Translations under genes and position numbers: made by a program
Part shown: positions 23,523 through 32,170 of the stretch, piece after piece
How the letters are laid out: each line of letters starts with the position of its first letter
How positions within the stretch are numbered: the stretch's first letter is position 1
Notes under the pieces: generated by a model
Seen by the model: the letters and a program-made list of their open reading frames with translations, nothing else
Told to the model about the DNA's origin: nothing
Database searches by the model: none
DNA from: Candidatus Binataceae bacterium
GTDB taxonomy: Bacteria > Desulfobacterota > Binatia > Binatales > Binataceae
DNA: 64,000 nt
Assembly (NCBI GenBank): GCA_035650475.1
Contig: DASRHP010000008.1
Coordinates: forward strand, 124,001 to 188,000
Direction: 5' to 3'

Positions 23523-24803
23523 ATGGCGGCTGACAGTTCACGCTCGCGCGGCTCGGCGTCGGCGGCGCTGCGCGCGCGCCTGAGTCACCCGGTAATCGAC
23601 TCCGACGGCCACTGGGTCGAGTTCGGCCCGCAGCTTTTCGATTACCTCAGGGAAGTCGGCGGGACGCGCGCGGTCGAGGGCTTCCGCGCGCGCCCGTTCG
23701 AAGCGTGGCATCTCACCGTCCCGCTCAAGGAGCGGCGCGAGCGCCGGCTCGACCAGCCGGTATGGTGGGGTGTGCCGACGCGCAACACGCTGGACCGGGC
23801 GACCGCGATGCTGCCGCGGCTGCTGTACGAACGGCTCGACGAGATGGGGATCGACTTCGCGGTCCTCTATCCGACGGCCGGCTTGCGCACGCCGTTCATC
23901 GCCGACGACGAGCTGCGCCGGATAACCAGCCGCGCCTTCAACCGCTTCTCGGCCGAGCAGTTCCGCCAGTTCAGCGACCGGCTCACGCCGGCGGCGGTAA
24001 TCCCGATGCATACGCCGGACGAGGCGATCGAGGAGCTGGAGTACGCGGTCAGGGAGTTGGGGCTGAAAGTCGCGATGATGGCGAGCCTGATTCGCCGCCC
24101 GATTCGCGCCGCCGGACCCAATCCGTACGCGCAATGGCTCGACACCCTGGCCCTCGACAGCGAGCACGACTACGACCCGGTGTGGGCCAAATGCCAGGAG
24201 CTGGGCATCGCACCAAGTTTCCACACCGTCTCCAAGGGCATCGGCACGCGCACCTCGCCCTCCAACGCGGTGTACAACCATATCGGGCATTTCGGCGCCG
24301 CCGCCGAAGCGATCTGTAAGGCGCTGTTCCTCGGCGGGGTGACGCGGCGTTTCCCGCGCCTGCGCTTTGCTTTCCTCGAGGGCGGCGTCGGATGGGCGTG
24401 CGGCCTGTACAGCGATCTGATCGGCCATTGGAAGAAGCGCAATCCCAGGGCGCTGGAGGATATCGACCCGGCCAATCTCAACCGCGAGCTGCTCGCCGAG
24501 TTGTTCGCCCGCTATGGCGGCGCGGAGCTGGCGGCCGGGCTTGGGCGATGGAAGCTCGACAGCGAAGCCTATTCGCCGCGCACCGCCGACCCCGACGCCC
24601 TGCTTGACGACTTCGCGCCATGCGCGATCGAGCGCGCGGAGCAGATCCGCGACCTGTTCGTGCCGAATTTCTACTTCGGGTGCGAGGCGGACGATCCGAT
24701 CAATGCCTGGGCTTTCAACGCCCGCGCCAATCCCTACAGCGCGCGGCTGGGCGCGGTCTTCGGCTCCGACATCGGGCACTTCGACGTGCCCGAGATGACC
24801 TAA
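23523..24803 (+). CDS. Amidohydrolase-family TIM-barrel protein, cut by an in-frame TAA
   Basis: A 426-residue protein of the amidohydrolase/ACMSD-like metal-dependent hydrolase group. It has the N-terminal metal-site pattern HPVIDSDGHWVEF, then LPRLLYERLDEMGIDFAVLYPT, and the later AFLEGGVGWACGLY and FGSDIGHFDVPEMT. Family members do not end here: the usual text after DIGHFDVPEMT continues in the same frame directly after the stop (see 24804-24971). A single G-to-T change would turn a GAA codon into this TAA. The protein as read lacks its last 55 residues and may be inactive or depend on read-through. The ATG at 23523 is preferred to the upstream TTG. Confidence 0.8.
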   Translation: MAADSSRSRGSASAALRARLSHPVIDSDGHWVEFGPQLFDYLREVGGTRAVEGFRARPFEAWHLTVPLKERRERRLDQPVWWGVPTRNTLDRATAMLPRLLYERLDEMGIDFAVLYPTAGLRTPFIADDELRRITSRAFNRFSAEQFRQFSDRLTPAAVIPMHTPDEAIEELEYAVRELGLKVAMMASLIRRPIRAAGPNPYAQWLDTLALDSEHDYDPVWAKCQELGIAPSFHTVSKGIGTRTSPSNAVYNHIGHFGAAAEAICKALFLGGVTRRFPRLRFAFLEGGVGWACGLYSDLIGHWKKRNPRALEDIDPANLNRELLAELFARYGGAELAAGLGRWKLDSEAYSPRTADPDALLDDFAPCAIERAEQIRDLFVPNFYFGCEADDPINAWAFNARANPYSARLGAVFGSDIGHFDVPEMT

Positions 24804-24971
24804 GTGCTGACCGAGGCGTGGGAGCTGGTCGAGGACGGCCTGATCTGCGAGGCGGACTTCCACGATTTCGTGTTTGGGAATCCGGTGCGGCTATGGGCGG
24901 GCAACAACCCGGATTTCTTTAAGGGCACGGTGGTTGAAAGCGCGGCGCGCGCGGCACTGGCCGGAGCTTGA
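24804..24971 (+). pseudogene. Separated C-terminal part of the amidohydrolase
   Basis: These 55 codons are in frame with the preceding gene and end in TGA. They encode VLTEAWELVEDGLICEADF, then FVFGNPVRLWAGNNPDFF, then KGTVVESAARAALAGA, which is the standard C-terminus of this amidohydrolase group. The reading frame and coding character are fully kept, so the stop at 24801-24803 is recent, a sequencing or assembly error, or a site of read-through. Confidence 0.8.
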
Positions 24972-25006
24972 TATTTGAGCCCGCGCCTGGGGAACCAGGG
25001 GAGGCT

Positions 25007-25078
25007 CAGTACAGGGCGGGCAACAGCCCGGAGTTCCTCCAGAGCGTGGTCGTCGAAAGTGTGGCGCGGGCCGCCTGA
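25007..25078 (+). pseudogene. Decayed second copy of the amidohydrolase 3' end
   Basis: Read in this frame, the sequence gives QYRAGNSPEFLQSVVVESVA followed by RAA and a stop. This parallels the true tail WAGNNPDFFKGTVVESAARA in the segment just upstream. Similarity extends slightly further left (LGN...GRL for FGNPVRL) but out of frame. It is a remnant of a tandem paralogue whose body has been deleted. Confidence 0.7.
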
Positions 25079-25135
25079 GCGTCCGCCGCGCCAGCGGGCG
25101 CCGCGGGACGAGCGGGGATGGCGATACCTTTGCGC

Positions 25136-25528
25136 TCAGCTTGCGGCCTCGGGGAAGATCCGCATCAGCTTCTGGCGCACCGGCTCGAAAGAGAACTGGT
25201 TGAACGGCTTGACCACATAGGCGAGCGCGCCTTCGCGCAAAAAGGTCTCCTGCGTTTTCTCGAACGGCAGCACGCTGACCACGACGATTTGCTTGTCCGG
25301 CGCTTCCTTGCGCATCAGGCGGAAGGCGGTCAGGCTCTCGATACCCTCCAACTCGGGCATCATCACGTCGAGCGTAACCAGGTCGGGTTTGAGCTCACGG
25401 AAAAGCTTGAGCCCCTGGGCCGCGGTCTCGGCCTCACCGACGATCTTGCAGCCGAACTTGACCAGGTGATGCCGGATGATCTTCCGGGCAAATGGCGAAT
25501 CGTCGATTATGAGCGCCCTGATTGCCAC
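25136..25528 (-). CDS. Single-domain CheY-like response regulator
   Basis: A 130-residue receiver domain without an output domain. The acidic pocket is D9/D10 (IIDDSPFARK), the phospho-acceptor is D54 (LVTLDVMMPEL), the switch Ser is S85 (VVSVLPFE) and the conserved Lys is K107 (VVKPFN). All residues needed for phosphotransfer are present. Such proteins control flagella, type IV pili or other partners by direct binding. No kinase lies nearby. Its place beside the Tad pilus genes suggests, but does not prove, a link to pilus or surface behaviour. Confidence 0.9.
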   Translation of the reverse strand: MAIRALIIDDSPFARKIIRHHLVKFGCKIVGEAETAAQGLKLFRELKPDLVTLDVMMPELEGIESLTAFRLMRKEAPDKQIVVVSVLPFEKTQETFLREGALAYVVKPFNQFSFEPVRQKLMRIFPEAAS

Positions 25529-25621
25529 CTCAACCCTCCCGGCAGTGTCCGATCGTTGGCGCCCGCCGAGCCATCAAAGTAGCACCCCGGCCTCTCAACC
25601 CGCCGCCTCGCAACGGTGCGG

Positions 25622-26584
25622 CTATTGGATGAGCAGTGCATGAACCGCTCCGGTATCGGAGCCGCCGCCCGGTCCCGGAGTGCCGGGCGCCACCTGGCGG
25701 ATGAAGACAGCGTTGATGGTTGAACCGTCGGTGCCGATGATCCAAACCTCGGCGAACCCTTTGACCACCGGGTTGCATGTGCGTCCGCCACCGCCGACCA
25801 GACAGGTTCCCCAATCCACCAGCGGCACGGTCACCGCGCGCGGGTCGCCCGGATTGTGCCGGCTCCAGGTGCCGGCGGGATCGATTCCCGGCGATGAGAG
25901 GCGATCGGTGATGCCCTGACTGGTGGGGCCGGTCTTCGCTCCCGGCTCGCCCGTCAGGATATCACCGATGCTCACTGAGCAGTCGCATCCGAAGCCCAAA
26001 TTCTGTCTGAAGACCTCGGCGCCGGTACCGGCCAGGGCCAAGCCCTGCCAGCAGCCAGGTCCACATGCCGTCTCGTCTTTGCTCGGCGTATGCATCGCGA
26101 TCGGTTGTCCGTACACGTACGGCGTCAGATAGGAGAGCCCAATCGGAATCACGCGCCGCGCCGTGGCGAGCGCGCGCAGCGCCGCCACCGAGGTCGCCGC
26201 GGCGGTGAGCTGCTTAATGCCGACTAGCTTGGCGAACAGCGCCGGCACCGTGCGGCGTGCGCTTACCGTAACCGTGTAGTTGGCCGAATTTACCGTGATG
26301 CTCTGAATTTCGCTCAGCGCGAGGTGGTTGGCGAGTGCATAGGTGCAAGCGGCGTTCTCGGCCGTAGTGGCGTATGCGCAGGCCGGATCTTTGTTGGGCA
26401 GAGTGACGTTGCCGAGGTACGTCGCGCCTGCGAGTGCGGCGGCGTCTGTGGCGGCCTGGAGCCGATTCTTGTTCCAGTAGAGGTAAAAGGCGTCAATCCC
26501 GATCGCCGCAACGCCGATCACAGCAGCCAGCGCCAAAGCTAGGATCGCCATGACCTGACCGCCCTCGCGCCCGCACTGTTTCAT
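25622..26584 (-). CDS. tadG: TadG-like Flp pilus assembly protein
   Basis: A 320-residue protein with the TadE/G N-terminal pattern: a short positive head, GGQVMAILALALAAVIGVAAIGIDAF as the membrane helix (residues about 9-34), then NKNRLQAATDAAALAGA. The rest is an extracytoplasmic Ser/Thr/Gly-rich domain. TadG-type pseudopilins sit in the inner membrane and periplasm and help assemble or anchor Flp pili. It is transcribed away from the tadE-Z-A-B-C set across a 206-base A+T-richer gap that should hold both promoters. The C-terminal part is not conserved enough to say more. Confidence 0.78.
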   Translation of the reverse strand: MKQCGREGGQVMAILALALAAVIGVAAIGIDAFYLYWNKNRLQAATDAAALAGATYLGNVTLPNKDPACAYATTAENAACTYALANHLALSEIQSITVNSANYTVTVSARRTVPALFAKLVGIKQLTAAATSVAALRALATARRVIPIGLSYLTPYVYGQPIAMHTPSKDETACGPGCWQGLALAGTGAEVFRQNLGFGCDCSVSIGDILTGEPGAKTGPTSQGITDRLSSPGIDPAGTWSRHNPGDPRAVTVPLVDWGTCLVGGGGRTCNPVVKGFAEVWIIGTDGSTINAVFIRQVAPGTPGPGGGSDTGAVHALLIQ

Positions 26585-26847
26585 TTTGCGCTCCCGTACT
26601 TATTCACTGGCGATCGGTTGCAAATAGCGATCCGTTCCTTGGGAAGCCGCAGAAGGCTCATCAGTAGACTGCAAATATAAGCATCTCTGCTTCGGGCCGG
26701 TATTGAGCCGCGCACTTCAATTCCAGGCTGCTGTCCTTGTATCAACTCGTGACATAGACAACTGCACAACGGAATAGACATCTGCATTGGATGGTATGGT
26801 TCATGCTGGTCTCGCTATGCAATCCCGGCATTCGGGCTCGCAGCTCG

Positions 26848-27375
26848 ATGAAGTTTTTGATGGCAGGCGACAGTGTCTCAAATACGGACACCGAATGCGA
26901 CGCGCGACGAGGCCGTTGTTCCACCTGCGCTACTCCAGCCGAGCGCGGGCGAGCGACGCCGGTGCGGCGCGGCGCCTCGCTCTGCCCCGATGGGCAGACG
27001 CTGGTCGAGTTTGCCTTTATACTTCCGCTTTTCCTTCTTCTGATGCTTGGCGTGATCCAGATGGTACTGATAGGTGGCGCGGCGCTGGCAGTTAATCAGG
27101 CGGCAGTTAGCTGTTCGCGCTATGCAGCTCTAAATCCCACTTACAATGCCACGCAAATCAATTCCTATTTAACTACCGTAGCCTCGCCGCTCATCAACGA
27201 TTCCGGGCTCAAGCCTATCACCGTTACGCCGAGCAGCGTGCCGCGCCCGACCGGAAGCGCGGTCTCGGTTACGGTGACTTATGATCTGAAGACGAAACTT
27301 ATCCTGGGCAAGAGTTTCTTCGGGGTCACATTTCCGACGCAGATATCGGTTACCCATACGGTGACCAGTGAGTAG
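26848..27375 (+). CDS. tadE: TadE-like pseudopilin
   Basis: A protein of about 175 residues with the TadE signature DGQTLVEFAFILPLFLLLML: Gly-X-X-X-Val-Glu-Phe before a membrane helix, the site processed by the pilus prepilin peptidase. After the helix comes a beta-rich periplasmic domain. The start is uncertain: ATGs at 26791, 26848 and 26860 are in frame and none has a strong ribosome site. About 45 residues before the helix are Arg/Cys-rich and unusual for TadE, so the true start may be further in. The next gene begins 33 bases after the stop. Confidence 0.75.
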   Translation: MKFLMAGDSVSNTDTECDARRGRCSTCATPAERGRATPVRRGASLCPDGQTLVEFAFILPLFLLLMLGVIQMVLIGGAALAVNQAAVSCSRYAALNPTYNATQINSYLTTVASPLINDSGLKPITVTPSSVPRPTGSAVSVTVTYDLKTKLILGKSFFGVTFPTQISVTHTVTSE

Positions 27376-27407
27376 TGGTCGAGCGACCGAATAAGCAGAG
27401 GAAGCGG

Positions 27408-28646
27408 ATGGATACGGCAAAGAGCAGGAATCTGGTTCGCCATACGAGGGGCGGGAGTTTCAAGGTAACGCTCGCCGGTGGAAGTGCCGAGGAGCGAGCC
27501 GAGTTGCGCAAGGCGCTCGACGCGCTTACCGAGCTCCACGTCGAAGTTGCCGAGCTATCGGTCCCGCCGGCGCGGCGCACGCCACCTGACGGCGGCGGCG
27601 CAGTGGTGCAAGTGCTGATGTTCGTTTTGGGCGAAGATCCGGAGCTGTGGGGCGAGGAGCTGCGCTCGTGGATCGCGGTGGGCGGTTGGGCACTGGTGGC
27701 GGCGGTGCTGCCTAAGCGCTCGGCCGAGTCGGTCCGTCAGGCGCTGCGCGCGGGTGCCAACGAGGTGCTGTTCCTGCCGCTTGACCCGGTCGATCTGGCG
27801 CGGCTTTTGCTCAAGGTCAGCGAGGAGCATCGGGGAGCAGGCGGCGGCGCAGGCAAGGGCGTTTATTCGCTGGTCAGCGTGGCGGGGGGCGAGGGCGTCA
27901 GCACGCTGAGCGTGATGTTGGGGCTGGCGCTGCTACGGCTGACGGGCAAGAAGGTGGCGCTGGTTGATCTGGGCTTGCAGGCGGGCGCGCTCAGCGTGCT
28001 GCTCGATCTGGATCCCCAGCGCACTATCGCCGAGCTCGCCGATCCCACTAGCGCGGTCGATTCGATCCGGTTGGAACCAATCATCTGCAAGCATCCAAGC
28101 GGTCTGCATCTGCTCAGCGCTCCCAAGGCGATCGAGGAGGCCGAGCTGGTCTCGGCGGCGACCGTGGAGGCGGCGATGGGCGTGATGGTCGAGTTGTTCG
28201 ACTTCGTGGTGGTCGATTGCGGCCATCACATCACCGAGGGGCTGGTGGCGGCGTGGGAGCGCTCAGGCAACGTGCTCTACGTGCTCGACCAGTCGATCGT
28301 GTCGATCCGCTGCGCCCAGCGCTTCCTCGATCTCTTCGGGCGCCTGCACCTGCGCCACGTCAGTCTCGACCTCGTGCTCAACCGCTTTCGCCCCAGCCAT
28401 CCGATCACGGTGCAGAAGATCGAGGCCTCGCTCGGCCGGCCGATCGCGCTGTGCATTCCGCGCGATGAGAGTGCGCTCACCGCTGCCGAGACTGCGCAGA
28501 ACGGGATGGCGGAGCTGCCGGTGCGGACCCCGGCGATGGTGGCGGTGGACCATCTTGCGCGGATGCTGCTGGGGGGAATCTATGCCACCGGCGGAATCCA
28601 GCGACGCGGCGTCTTTTCGCGCCTGTTTGCGGCGATGAGCCACTGA
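27408..28646 (+). CDS. tadZ: TadZ/CpaE-like pilus localisation ATPase
   Basis: A 412-residue protein with an N-terminal receiver-like domain (about 18-140) and a C-terminal MinD/ParA-type domain (about 150-400). The expected P-loop is present only as VAGGEGVST (residues 158-166), lacking the Lys and Thr pair of a normal deviant Walker A, as in atypical TadZ proteins. Other landmarks are VALVDLGLQAGALSVLLDLD and FDFVVVDCGHHITE. TadZ places the pilus machine at the cell pole. The ATG at 27408 has an AGAGGAAG ribosome site; a GTG at 27375 would overlap the tadE stop. Confidence 0.82.
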   Translation: MDTAKSRNLVRHTRGGSFKVTLAGGSAEERAELRKALDALTELHVEVAELSVPPARRTPPDGGGAVVQVLMFVLGEDPELWGEELRSWIAVGGWALVAAVLPKRSAESVRQALRAGANEVLFLPLDPVDLARLLLKVSEEHRGAGGGAGKGVYSLVSVAGGEGVSTLSVMLGLALLRLTGKKVALVDLGLQAGALSVLLDLDPQRTIAELADPTSAVDSIRLEPIICKHPSGLHLLSAPKAIEEAELVSAATVEAAMGVMVELFDFVVVDCGHHITEGLVAAWERSGNVLYVLDQSIVSIRCAQRFLDLFGRLHLRHVSLDLVLNRFRPSHPITVQKIEASLGRPIALCIPRDESALTAAETAQNGMAELPVRTPAMVAVDHLARMLLGGIYATGGIQRRGVFSRLFAAMSH

Positions 28647-28661
28647 GGAGGTTTCTCAACG

Positions 28662-30041
28662 ATGGGCCTGATCGATCGCTTGCATGGACAGGCCGAGCGC
28701 CCGCCGACGGCCGTCCAGCCCTCGCTTATGGGCGAACAACGCCCGGCGGCCGCCGGGGTGGGCGTCAACCCAGAGCTGTTCCAGGACCTCAAGCGCCGCG
28801 TGCAGGAGCGTCTGCTGCGTAATATCGACGTGACCAAGCTGGAGGAGGCCGGCTACGCGCCGCTGCTCTCGGAGATTACCGCGGTCATCAACAGCCTGAT
28901 CGAGGAAGACCATCTGCTGATAACCGAGGCCGACCGCGCGCGCCTGGTCGAGGTCACCACCAACGACATGCTCGGCCTCGGCCCGCTCGAGCCGCTGCTT
29001 CAGGACAACGAGATCTCCGACATCCTGGTCAACGGCTACAACCAGGTGTGGATCGAACGCCGGGGCAAACTCTACAAGACCGCCGTGCGCTTTCAGGACG
29101 ACGCCCACCTGATGAGCGTGATCAACCGCATCGTCTCGCGCATCGGCCGGCGCATCGATGAGGCTTCGCCAATGGTGGACGCGCGGTTGCCAGACGGCTC
29201 GCGCGTGCACGCGATCATTCCGCCGTTGGCGATCGACGGCCCCGGACTGTGCATCCGCCGCTTTGGCGGCCACGCCTACCGGATGGGCGACCTGATAACC
29301 AACGGCACGCTGACCCGCGACATGGCCGAGTTCATGCGGCTGGCGATTCTGACCCGGCTCAACATCCTGGTCAGCGGTGGCACCGGCAGCGGCAAAACCA
29401 CCTTGCTCAACTGTCTGTCCTCCTATCTGCCCGAAAACCAGCGGATCATCACAATCGAGGACGCCGCCGAGCTCGCGCTCCAGCAGCCGCACGTCTTTCG
29501 CCTCGAAACCCGCCCGCCCAACGTCGAGGGCAAAGGCGAGGTCACTCAGCGCGAGTTGTTTCGCAACACGCTGCGAATGCGGCCGGACCGGGTGATTGTC
29601 GGCGAGGTGCGCGGTGCCGAGGTGCTCGACATGTTGCAGGCGATGTCCACCGGGCACGACGGCTCGATGGCGACGATCCACGCCAACAACCCGCGCGACT
29701 CGCTGGGGCGGCTGGAGATGATGATGCTGCTGTCAGGGGTCGCCCTGCCGGAGAAGGCGATGCGCCAGTACATCGCCGCGGCGCTCAACGTGATTATCCA
29801 TATCGCGCGTTTCTCCGACGGCAGCCGCAAGGTGATCAAGATCACCGAGATCACCGGGATGGAGGGCGAGACCGTACTCACCCAGGACCTGTTCGAGTAC
29901 GTGCGCGCCGGGGTTGACCCGGCGGGCACGGTACTGGGCTCGTTCCGCGCCAGCGGCACGCGCTCGATCTACGCCGAGCGGATGGAGACGGCGGGATTTC
30001 CGCCGCCGCCCGAGATGTTCGTCGCGCGCACGATGACGTGA
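28662..30041 (+). CDS. tadA: TadA/CpaF pilus assembly ATPase
   Basis: A 459-residue hexameric secretion ATPase that powers Flp pilus extension. The Walker A motif GGTGSGKTT lies at residues 239-247. It is followed by the Asp box region [11 protein letters not shown], the [16 protein letters not shown] Walker B segment and the [16 protein letters not shown] His box. The N-terminal part ([16 protein letters not shown]) is typical. It starts after a GAGGAGG site, 15 bases past tadZ, and runs into tadB with a one-base overlap. All nucleotide-binding motifs are intact. Confidence 0.93.
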   Translation: MGLIDRLHGQAERPPTAVQPSLMGEQRPAAAGVGVNPELFQDLKRRVQERLLRNIDVTKLEEAGYAPLLSEITAVINSLIEEDHLLITEADRARLVEVTTNDMLGLGPLEPLLQDNEISDILVNGYNQVWIERRGKLYKTAVRFQDDAHLMSVINRIVSRIGRRIDEASPMVDARLPDGSRVHAIIPPLAIDGPGLCIRRFGGHAYRMGDLITNGTLTRDMAEFMRLAILTRLNILVSGGTGSGKTTLLNCLSSYLPENQRIITIEDAAELALQQPHVFRLETRPPNVEGKGEVTQRELFRNTLRMRPDRVIVGEVRGAEVLDMLQAMSTGHDGSMATIHANNPRDSLGRLEMMMLLSGVALPEKAMRQYIAAALNVIIHIARFSDGSRKVIKITEITGMEGETVLTQDLFEYVRAGVDPAGTVLGSFRASGTRSIYAERMETAGFPPPPEMFVARTMT

Positions 30042-30976
30042 TGGAAGAGAAGCTGCTCGTTGCGATCCTGCTGTTTACGGCGCTGCTCACGCCGCTGCTC
30101 TTCTACGTTGTCCATGGGCGGGCCCAGGCGCGCGAGCGCGAGTATCGGCTAATCCGCCGGCTGCACGGCGCGGTGAGCGGCACGGGCGGGCGCGCCGAGC
30201 GCAAGCCGCCTGCGGTCCTGCTCGCGCAGGCAATCGCGCCGATGCCAATTCTCGGCCGTCCGCTTTCGGAGTTTTTGCTTCACGCCAGCCGCCGCAGCCT
30301 GGTCGCGACGCTGGTGCTGTTCGCCGCTGGCGTCCTGATCCTCGGCCACTGGTTCCATCCGCTGGTCGCGCTGGGTGCGGGCCTCGCCCTCGGCGCGCTG
30401 CCCGCGCTCTACCAGCGCCGGCTGCGCGCGCGCCAGCTCAAGATGTTCTCCGAGCAGTTGCCCTACCTCATCGATTTGCTCAAGTCGGCGCTCGAAGCGG
30501 GCCATACCCTGGTACGCGCGCTCGCGATGGCGACGCAGAATCTGCCCGATCCGATCTCGAGCGAGGTGCGGATGATGGTCGAGCAGGTGCAGCTCGGGAT
30601 GAGCATGGCGGAGGCGTTGGAGGGGATGCTGCGGCGGGTGCCGGTGGAGGAGCTGAAGTTCCTGATCGCGGCGGTCACAATCCAGAGCGAGGTTGGCAGC
30701 AGCCTGGCCGAGATTCTCCAGCACGTCTCCGAGAGCGTGCGCGCGCGCCAACGCGTCGAGCATCAGCTGCGCGCACTGACCGCGCAATCGCGGGCGAGCG
30801 CGGTGATCGTCGCGCTGCTGCCGTTCCTGGTGCTCGGCGTCTTCACCCTGATCAATCCGCAGTACGCCTATCCGCTGCTCTACCATCCGCTCGGCGTCCG
30901 CCTGCTGCAGCTCGCGATCGGGCTCGACGTGGCGGCATTCTTTGTGATGCGGCGGCTGTCGCAGGTGGAATACTAA
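30041..30976 (+). CDS. tadB: TadB inner-membrane pilus assembly protein
   Basis: A 311-residue T2SF-family membrane protein. It has an N-terminal helix (LLVAILLFTALLTPLLFYVV), a second region (SLVATLVLFAAGVLILGHWF), the cytoplasmic T2SF domain with LKSALEAGHTLVRALAMA and LKFLIAAVTIQSEVGSSLAEIL, and C-terminal helices. TadB and TadC form the platform under the growing pilus. The ATG overlaps the tadA stop (TGATG), showing tight coupling. tadC begins two bases after its stop. Confidence 0.9.
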   Translation: MEEKLLVAILLFTALLTPLLFYVVHGRAQAREREYRLIRRLHGAVSGTGGRAERKPPAVLLAQAIAPMPILGRPLSEFLLHASRRSLVATLVLFAAGVLILGHWFHPLVALGAGLALGALPALYQRRLRARQLKMFSEQLPYLIDLLKSALEAGHTLVRALAMATQNLPDPISSEVRMMVEQVQLGMSMAEALEGMLRRVPVEELKFLIAAVTIQSEVGSSLAEILQHVSESVRARQRVEHQLRALTAQSRASAVIVALLPFLVLGVFTLINPQYAYPLLYHPLGVRLLQLAIGLDVAAFFVMRRLSQVEY

Positions 30977-30978
30977 CG

Positions 30979-31917
30979 ATGCCGACCGCCGCCCCATTGG
31001 TCGCTCTCACCGTCTTCGCGCTCGGTCTGACCACCGCGGCGGCGCTTTACTTCGCGCTCATCGCCACGCGCAGGGCAGGCCCGGCCCGGCTGCGCGCCCC
31101 CGGCGAGGCCGGCCTCGAAGCGGTGCCCAGCCGGCTCGCGCGGCCACCGCTGCGGCTGGGAGGCATCAGCGGCAAATTTCTCGCCTGGTGGGTTGACTGG
31201 CTGGAGTCAGGTGAACGCACGCGGCGGATGGTGCGCAAGGCGCAGAGCCACCTCATCCTGGCCGGCTTCGATCGCGTCGAGCAGGTCGCGATCTATCTCG
31301 GTGCGCGGCTGCTGACGCCGATCGCATCGGTAATCGTAGGGATCCTCTTCGGCGTCGCTTATCCTGAATGGCGCGGCGTCGCGATCATCGGTGGTGCGGT
31401 CTTCGGCTATCTGCTGCCCGACTGGGTGCTTGCCAAGCTCGCCCGCCGCCGCCAGCGCACCATCCTGCACGAATTACCGCCGATCCTCGACCTGCTGGTT
31501 GTGACTCTGGAGGCCGGGCTGGGTCTGATGGAGGCGATCCGGATCGTCGGGCGCGAAACCGAGCGCAGAGGCCAGGTGCTGGGCCGCGAGCTATCGACTG
31601 CGGCAGCCGAGATGGCCGCCGGTGTCTCGCTTGACAATGCCCTGCGCGGGCTTGCCGAGCGCTGCGGAGTTGACGACGTGAAGGCAGTCGCCGCGGTGCT
31701 GATTCAGAGCCAGGAAATCGGCGGGCGGATGGGGCCGGCGCTGCGCGCCGCCGCCGAGTTACTCACCACCAAGCGTCGCCTGCGCGCCGAGGAGGCGGCG
31801 CAGCGCAGCTCGATCAAGATGCTGGTGCCGCTGGTGCTGCTGATCCTGCCGGCGATGATGATCATCATCCTCGGCCCGGCGCTGATTCAAATCTTCGAGC
31901 TGCTGATGGGCGTGTAG
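30979..31917 (+). CDS. tadC: TadC inner-membrane pilus assembly protein
   Basis: A 312-residue T2SF-family partner of TadB. An N-terminal helix is followed by a second pair (ARLLTPIASVIVGILFGVAY and GVAIIGGAVFGYLLPDWVL), the cytoplasmic domain with LPPILDLLVVTLEAGLGLMEAI and DVKAVAAVLIQSQEIGGRMG, and a final helix (LLILPAMMIIILGPALIQIF). It closes the tad operon here. No prepilin, prepilin peptidase, secretin (RcpA) or RcpC gene is in the window, so they must lie elsewhere or be missing. Confidence 0.9.
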   Translation: MPTAAPLVALTVFALGLTTAAALYFALIATRRAGPARLRAPGEAGLEAVPSRLARPPLRLGGISGKFLAWWVDWLESGERTRRMVRKAQSHLILAGFDRVEQVAIYLGARLLTPIASVIVGILFGVAYPEWRGVAIIGGAVFGYLLPDWVLAKLARRRQRTILHELPPILDLLVVTLEAGLGLMEAIRIVGRETERRGQVLGRELSTAAAEMAAGVSLDNALRGLAERCGVDDVKAVAAVLIQSQEIGGRMGPALRAAAELLTTKRRLRAEEAAQRSSIKMLVPLVLLILPAMMIIILGPALIQIFELLMGV

Positions 31918-31937
31918 GTCACGCGAGCGCAGCCGCT

Positions 31938-32126
31938 CTACCAGGCGTTGGCTCGGGACGGGGGGCGCGGATGGCGCGGCTGATAGCCGGTCATTTTCTT
32001 GTAGATGTGCATCACGATGCGGTAGAACTGCGCGCCGCTCGCATGCGGGTATTGCTTGCGTGCGGCGGTCTTCGCGCGTTCCCACGCTTCCTCTTCCGCC
32101 AACGTACGGACGACGCCGACAGGCAT
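31938..32126 (-). CDS. Small conserved basic protein of unknown function
   Basis: A 62-residue protein: a short head, then LAEEEAWERAKTAARKQYP and a FYRIVMHIYKKMTGY segment. This two-helix pattern ending in IYKKM resembles a small family seen in phages and bacterial genomes without known function. The ATG at 32126 follows GAGGAG; a GTG lies just before it. It is convergent with tadC and on the same strand as the stress-type genes that follow. Confidence 0.6.
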   Translation of the reverse strand: MPVGVVRTLAEEEAWERAKTAARKQYPHASGAQFYRIVMHIYKKMTGYQPRHPRPPSRANAW

Positions 32127-32170
32127 CACGATAGCTCCTCAGGCCGCGCGATATCGACGCTTACACCGCG

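Noticed and set aside
21823-23583. A 586-residue plus-strand open frame opposite the hydroxyacid dehydrogenase and cytochrome
   Set aside because: Antisense shadow of two well-supported genes.
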